Shown: piece by piece, positions 13,152-15,130 of the stretch | How the letters are laid out: every line of letters begins with the position of its first letter | Position numbering within the stretch: the first letter of the stretch is position 1 | DNA from: an uncultured Aeromicrobium sp. | Lineage (GTDB): Bacteria > Actinomycetota > Actinomycetes > Propionibacteriales > Nocardioidaceae | DNA: 15,130 nt | Direction of reading: 5' to 3' | NCBI RefSeq assembly: GCF_946221465.1 | Contig: NZ_CAMJVP010000056.1 | Coordinates: forward strand, 1 to 15,130 | Notes under the pieces: model-generated | Seen by the model: the letters and a program-made list of their open reading frames with translations, nothing else | The model's database searches: none | Told to the model about the DNA's origin: nothing | Translations under genes and position numbers: made by a program

Positions 13152-13200
13152 AACACGACGACGGCGCGTGCGGAGCCTCCGCACGCGCCGTCGTCGTGTT
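13152..13200. terminator. 23-bp perfect hairpin between convergent rhomboid and crgA
   Basis: The arms at 13152-13174 and 13178-13200 are perfect 23-bp reverse complements around a 3-nt loop (GCC). The hairpin sits between the rhomboid end (13049) and the crgA end (13220), where transcription from both sides meets. No long U-run is present, though each outer end has a short AA/TT. A bidirectional terminator is the best reading. Confidence 0.82.
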
Positions 13201-13219
13201 CTGCAGCAGCTGAGCGCCT

Positions 13220-13462
13220 TCACTCCCACTTCATGGCGAAGCCGAACGCGGCCACGATGAAACCCATCCCGATCGCGAGGTTCCACTGGCCGAGATCGGA
13301 GTACCACGGGATCGTGATGTCAGTGGAGCTGATCGTATAGAACACCACAATCCACACCAGGCCGATGACAGCCGAGATCACCATGGCTGGGGCAGCCCAG
13401 CGGTTGCCGATCTTCTGCGGCTTGGGGCCCTGGGTCTCCTTGTTGCGTCGTCGCACGGTCAT
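13220..13462 (-). CDS. crgA: Cell division protein CrgA
   Basis: This 80-aa protein has the CrgA layout. A basic N-terminus (MTVRRRNKETQ) leads to two membrane helices: AAPAMVISAVIGLVWIVVFY and NLAIGMGFIVAAFGFAMKW. Between them lies the family-specific outer loop, ITIPWYSDLGQWN. CrgA coordinates septum proteins (FtsZ, FtsQ, FtsI and PBPs in mycobacteria) during growth and division. It is divergent from DUF881, with a 56-bp gap, exactly as Rv0011c and Rv0012 are arranged. The ATG at 13462-13460 has GGGAG immediately upstream, very close for a ribosome site, so translation initiation may be weak or leaderless. Confidence 0.95.
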   Translation of the reverse strand: MTVRRRNKETQGPKPQKIGNRWAAPAMVISAVIGLVWIVVFYTISSTDITIPWYSDLGQWNLAIGMGFIVAAFGFAMKWE

Positions 13463-13518
13463 TCTCCCGGTGGTCGCTACGGCAAAGCCGTTCTGAATTC
13501 TCGACTAGCCTAGTGCGC

Positions 13519-14268
13519 ATGGCGGAGCATGAGGAGCCCGGGAGCGTGCGACGTTCTCGCCGCGGGTGGCATCTGGCTGTGCTGGTCGTCTCCGTCGCCT
13601 GTGGATTCTTCTTCGTCTCGGCCCACGTCAGCTCCGCCGGTCTCGATCTGCGGCCAGCCGGAGGTGACATCAGTACTGTGCTGAGCGATCGAGCGCGATC
13701 GGTCGAGCAACGGCAAGAGCTCGCCGCCGAACTGCAGAAGGACGTCGACCAGCTCACCCGCCAGGTCTCCTCCACGCGGGGACTCGACGAGGCTCGCGCG
13801 CAGGTCGAGGAGCTCGAACCCCGCAGCGGCTTCTCGCCCGTCGTCGGTCCGGGCATCCAGATCACGCTCACGGACGCCCCGCGCGATGTGGAGGTCCCGG
13901 CCGGACTCGATCCCAACTTCCTCGTCGTGCACCAGCAGGACATCCAGGCATTCGTCAACGCCTTGTGGGCGGGCGGAGCCGAGGCGATCACCCTGCAGGG
14001 CCAGCGGCTGATCTCCACGACCGGAATCAAGTGCGTGGGCAACACCGTGGTTCTCGACGGCGTTCCCTACTCGCCGCCGTACGTCATCGAAGCGGTCGGC
14101 GAACCGTGGGAGCTCACCGCGGCACTCGACGACTCGGCCGAGGTGGCAACCTATCGCGACTGGGCCGATCGCTACGACCTCGGTTACGAGCGCAAGGTGA
14201 TTCGCGAGGTCCACGCCCCGGCCTACCAGGGCTCCCTCAACCTCCGGTACGCCGAGGTCATCGGCTGA
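13519..14268 (+). CDS. DUF881 family membrane-anchored protein
   Basis: This 249-aa protein has an N-terminal anchor (WHLAVLVVSVACGFFFVSAH, about residues 18-37). A coiled-coil stretch about 57-95 follows (SVEQRQELAAELQKDVDQLT). The DUF881 core then reads SPVVGPGIQITLTDAP, VVHQQDIQAFVNALWAGGAE, ISTTGIKCVGNTVVLDGVPY and the late LNLRYAEVIG. The family is common beside crgA and pknB in Actinomycetota and is presumed to act in the envelope or divisome; no enzyme activity is known. I prefer the ATG at 13519, because TAGCCT lies 7 nt upstream, to the GTG at 13513. The stop lies 8 bp from the stop of the convergent kinase gene. Confidence 0.92.
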   Translation: MAEHEEPGSVRRSRRGWHLAVLVVSVACGFFFVSAHVSSAGLDLRPAGGDISTVLSDRARSVEQRQELAAELQKDVDQLTRQVSSTRGLDEARAQVEELEPRSGFSPVVGPGIQITLTDAPRDVEVPAGLDPNFLVVHQQDIQAFVNALWAGGAEAITLQGQRLISTTGIKCVGNTVVLDGVPYSPPYVIEAVGEPWELTAALDDSAEVATYRDWADRYDLGYERKVIREVHAPAYQGSLNLRYAEVIG

Positions 14269-14276
14269 CCGAGGGC

Positions 14277-15130
14277 TCAGCCTGGCGACGGGGTCGGTGT
14301 GGGGCTGCCGTTGCCGTTCCCGTCGTCTTCGTCTTCGTCCTCGTCACCGTCGTTCGTCGACACAGTCAAGGTGATGGTGGAGCCCGGCGCCACGGACGTA
14401 CCCGCCGCCGGGTTCTGCGCCGTGACCTCGCCGGCGGGCGCGGACGCGTTCGGGTCCTCGTTGACGACGATCTGGAACTCAGCACCCTCGATGTTGATGA
14501 GGGTCTGTTCTGCTTGCTCGCGGCTCTGTCCCACGACGTTGGGAACCGTGACCTGGCCTCGGGAAACGATGAGCGTCACGGTCGAACCTCGCTCGACGGA
14601 GGTCCCGGCCGGAGGGTTGGTGTTGAGCACACGGCCGGCCGGTTGATCGCTGTCGGCTTCCTCGACCTGGACCACGAGTCCGTAGCGTTCACCCTCCAGC
14701 AGAGACCTCGCCTGCTCGAGCATGTAGTCCGAGACGTCGGGAATCTGCACCTGTTCGGGACCCGAGCTCAGCACGAGGTCGACGGGAGTGCCCTCCTCCA
14801 CCGAGGTGCCCTCCGCAGGATCGGTACGGATGACACGATCCTGGGGGATGTCGTTGCTGGGCTCGGAGGTGACATCACCGACGGTGAGCCCGGCCTGTTC
14901 GAGCGCACGCTGTGCGGACTGCTCATCCAGGCCCTGCAACCCCGTGGGGACGTCGACCATGACCGGCTCGGGATCACTTCGATCGAAGAGCCCTGCGAAG
15001 AAGGCGAATCCCACGGCGACCAGCAGGGCGACGAGCAGCACGGCGGCCGCGATCCACCACTTCTTCTTGGAGGCCCCGCCCTGCTCATCGTCGGCGGCCG
15101 CGGGCATCGCCGAGGCGGGCACGGCTGGAG
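14277..15130 (-). CDS. pknB: PASTA-domain Ser/Thr protein kinase PknB-type, C-terminal half (5' end beyond window)
   Basis: The frame is open through the right edge and ends at TGA 14279-14277; about 284 residues are visible. After a cytoplasmic linker ending ASKKK, one membrane helix spans about 15059-14985. Three PASTA repeats follow outside the cell, covering about 14966-14355. They show the recurring ends DPAEGTSVEEGTPVDLVLS, NPPAGTSVERGSTVTLIVS and NPAAGTSVAPGSTITLTVS. These bind peptidoglycan fragments and muropeptide-like ligands in PknB/Stk kinases. The kinase domain itself is not in the window, so the kinase call rests on the TM-PASTA layout and on synteny with the pknB locus. Three PASTA units is fewer than the four of M. 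tuberculosis PknB. The C-terminal tail is unusual: an Asp/Glu run, then Gly/Asn, then a Pro/Thr/Ser end. Confidence 0.88.
   Translation of the reverse strand, partial: PAVPASAMPAAADDEQGGASKKKWWIAAAVLLVALLVAVGFAFFAGLFDRSDPEPVMVDVPTGLQGLDEQSAQRALEQAGLTVGDVTSEPSNDIPQDRVIRTDPAEGTSVEEGTPVDLVLSSGPEQVQIPDVSDYMLEQARSLLEGERYGLVVQVEEADSDQPAGRVLNTNPPAGTSVERGSTVTLIVSRGQVTVPNVVGQSREQAEQTLINIEGAEFQIVVNEDPNASAPAGEVTAQNPAAGTSVAPGSTITLTVSTNDGDEDEDEDDGNGNGSPTPTPSPG

Noticed and set aside
1..15130. CRISPR arrays, tRNA genes, insertion sequences, integrase or attachment sites
   Set aside because: No spaced direct repeats, cloverleaf-like segments, transposase motifs or long terminal repeats were seen by eye; a tRNA or covariance-model search could still find something short.

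Overview
The window is high-GC actinobacterial DNA. The right third carries a chromosomal neighbourhood typical of Actinomycetota near the replication origin: cyclophilin, zinc-finger rhomboid, divergent crgA and DUF881, then a PASTA-domain Ser/Thr kinase. In Mycobacterium tuberculosis the equivalent block is Rv0009-Rv0014, a few genes downstream of gyrA. Here the trpG/sortase-type genes often found before pknB are missing, and DUF881 converges directly on the kinase. The genus cannot be fixed by eye. A suborder outside Mycobacteriales, for example Propionibacteriales or Micrococcales, is possible but not proven.

Layout. (1) 1-1577: a thioredoxin-reductase-like flavoprotein (minus strand, 3' end cut by the window edge) is divergent from an XRE-cupin regulator. 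The 66-bp gap between them holds two operator-like dyads. (2) 1610-1891: a C-terminal coding remnant with no believable start. (3) 1892-5590: a tightly coupled minus-strand operon for ferric-siderophore-type uptake. It encodes a binding lipoprotein, a SAM-dependent methyltransferase, a FecCD permease and a FecE ATPase, and every junction is a 4-nt start/stop overlap. A leaderless promoter appears to drive it, and a 20-bp perfect hairpin separates it from upstream genes. (4) 5709-8245: a minus-strand group of universal stress protein, DoxX membrane protein, DUF2236/MpaB-like protein and YtxH-like protein. It is divergent from (5) 8405-9034, a NarL-type response regulator whose DNA-binding helix is nearly identical to that of mycobacterial DosR/DevR. 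The shared intergenic region contains a 12/14 match to the DosR box. (6) 9072-11461: glyA, a SURF1-like cytochrome oxidase assembly factor and a DUF3817 membrane protein, all on the plus strand. A 42-codon minus-strand membrane microprotein follows. (7) 11677-15130: ppiA, rhomboid, a DnaA-box-like cluster, a strong bidirectional hairpin, crgA (minus), DUF881 (plus) and the C-terminal half of pknB (minus, running off the right edge).

How the parts work together. Block 3 is a self-contained metal-chelate importer with a coupled cytosolic methyltransferase, which probably acts on the imported or exported ligand (inference). Blocks 4 and 5 look like a small dormancy/redox stress regulon under a DosR-like regulator. 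That regulator's receiver has lost the switch Thr and the conserved Lys. Block 7 is housekeeping envelope growth and division. Seven genes across the window have a TAnnnT hexamer exactly 6-7 nt before the start codon, which suggests widespread leaderless transcription. No tRNA, rRNA, insertion sequence, integrase or CRISPR array was seen.
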